In this document: positions 5,303 to 6,134 of the stretch, in pieces
Layout: each line of letters starts with the position of its first letter
Position numbering within the stretch: position 1 is the stretch's first letter
Origin: Minisyncoccota bacterium
GTDB lineage: Bacteria > Patescibacteriota > Minisyncoccia > UBA6257 > 1-14-0-10-40-38
Assembly (NCBI GenBank): GCA_020052135.1
Contig: JAGVPS010000108.1
Location: 1-6,134, forward strand
Reading direction: 5' to 3'
Length of the DNA: 6,134 nucleotides
The notes under the pieces: model-generated
What the model saw: only the letters and a program-made list of their open reading frames with translations
Databases searched by the model: none
Told to the model about the DNA's origin: nothing
Made by a program: the position numbers and the translations under genes

Positions 5303-6134
5303 GGAAAAAGAGTAAAGTACCATCGCATAAAAACTTCTCCCCAGAAAAAAACTGCTATGGCAGCTACCGCGATAAAGGGACCAAAGGGAACCGCCGACTT
5401 CATAGTCTTTGTCCCGCGTATCAATACCAGTATACCGAAAATACTCCCGAGAATAAATGCAATGAACGATATAAGCGCGACATCCGGCCACCCGAAGAAA
5501 AGCCCTAAAACTCCTGCAAGCTTCACATCGCCTATACCCATGCCTCGCCCTCGAGAGAAGAGCACGATCGCCCCAAAAAAACCAATACCAAAAAGAGCTC
5601 CGACAAGGTGACGGAGGACAAGGTGATCCTGAAAACCAAACAGCAAACCATAGTGAGCAAGAAATGACGTATCGGGTAAATTAAAAAAGAGCGCAGTTGC
5701 TATGCCTAACACTCCCATCACCCCGATAAGCACATTCGATTGATTGGGAATGAGCTTTAACCGCGCATCAACAGCCGAAAGAAAAACAAGAGTGAGCGCC
5801 ATAAGCACATAGATACCCGTAATTAATAAAAACCATGCAGTGGACTCGGTCATCCGAAGCTCATATATATAGAGAGCAGAAAGCCGGATAGGAATAGCCG
5901 CGACGAGAACGCCGGTAAGAATTTCTACGAGCGGATACTGCGCTGAAAGACGAGCTTTACACGAACGACAGCGTCCCCACTGCACAAAAAAACTTACGAG
6001 CGGTATAAGCTCATACCAGCGAAGTTGTGTATGGCACCCAGGGCAGTGCGATCGCCCTAAGAGACTCTTATTCCTAAAAATCGTGCGGTCAGGATCATAC
6101 CGTAATGAGAGGACGTTTAAAAAACTTCCCAGAG
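5299..6134 (-). CDS. Prepilin peptidase (A24 family), 5' end outside the window
   Basis: A membrane aspartic protease that cleaves prepilin leaders after Gly and, in two-domain forms, N-methylates the new N-terminus. 277 residues are visible, starting at the conserved GSFLNV; about 10-20 N-terminal residues should lie beyond 6134. Visible numbering: zinc-type pairs CPGC (30-33) and CRSC (55-58) in the N-terminal domain, QYPLVEILTG (65-74), then several membrane helices with catalytic aspartates D122 (AVDARLKLIPN) and D202 (GMGIGDVKLAG). Both aspartates and all four cysteines are present, so it should be active. The usual Asp after IP is Asn130, which is not catalytic. A GTG at 5985 would give a shorter product lacking CPGC and is not the start. 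It heads the operon of its own substrates. Confidence 0.95.
   Translation of the reverse strand, partial: LGSFLNVLSLRYDPDRTIFRNKSLLGRSHCPGCHTQLRWYELIPLVSFFVQWGRCRSCKARLSAQYPLVEILTGVLVAAIPIRLSALYIYELRMTESTAWFLLITGIYVLMALTLVFLSAVDARLKLIPNQSNVLIGVMGVLGIATALFFNLPDTSFLAHYGLLFGFQDHLVLRHLVGALFGIGFFGAIVLFSRGRGMGIGDVKLAGVLGLFFGWPDVALISFIAFILGSIFGILVLIRGTKTMKSAVPFGPFIAVAAIAVFFWGEVFMRWYFTLFP

Noticed and set aside
5303..5491. N-terminal extension of the GspH-like protein
   Set aside because: It lies within the prepilin peptidase gene in another frame; the ATG at 5302 gives a proper prepilin leader and an ATGA overlap.

Overview
The window looks like bacterial chromosome from a member of the Patescibacteria/CPR, most likely Parcubacteria-like. 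This is an inference from three things: a compact pilin operon with short gaps, pilin-like proteins of the style common in that group, and short repeats read through as in-frame peptides inside genes. No taxonomic marker is present, so the assignment is moderate at best. Every gene I can support is on the minus strand, so the window reads from high to low coordinates.

Layout in the direction of transcription. (1) 6134-2865 is a type IV pilus/pseudopilus cassette: a prepilin peptidase (its first residues lie outside the window), a GspH/FimT-like pseudopilin, a PilV-like, a PilW-like and a PilX/GspK-like minor pilin. The genes overlap or are separated by 4-34 bases. The peptidase would cleave and methylate the prepilins encoded beside it, and the four minor pilins would form the initiating tip complex. 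(2) 2864-2695 is a spacer holding a perfect 40-bp palindrome, probably the operon terminator, and a -10 box so close to the next gene that its mRNA may be leaderless. (3) 2694-646 is ligA, the NAD-dependent DNA ligase, complete. (4) 645-471 has no gene; it holds a stem-loop and a candidate promoter. (5) About 470-236 is GC-rich, non-coding and rich in hairpins, flanked by a candidate promoter and an intrinsic terminator. I read it as a structured small RNA of unknown class. (6) 187-1 holds a near-consensus sigma70-type promoter, a leader of about 127 bases and the first codons of a gene that leaves the window.

The most unusual material is of two kinds. First, short repeats are inserted in frame into coding sequence. 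One 49-bp element with a 21-bp GC-rich palindrome in it encodes the same 13 residues in the LigA interdomain linker and in the PilW-like leader peptide. A different 24-bp tandem repeat fills the leader of the GspH-like prepilin, and a 14-bp AT-rich tandem repeat makes up the N-terminus of the PilX-like protein. Second, there is the candidate structured RNA, whose 8-bp closing helix brings together its two ends just before the terminator.
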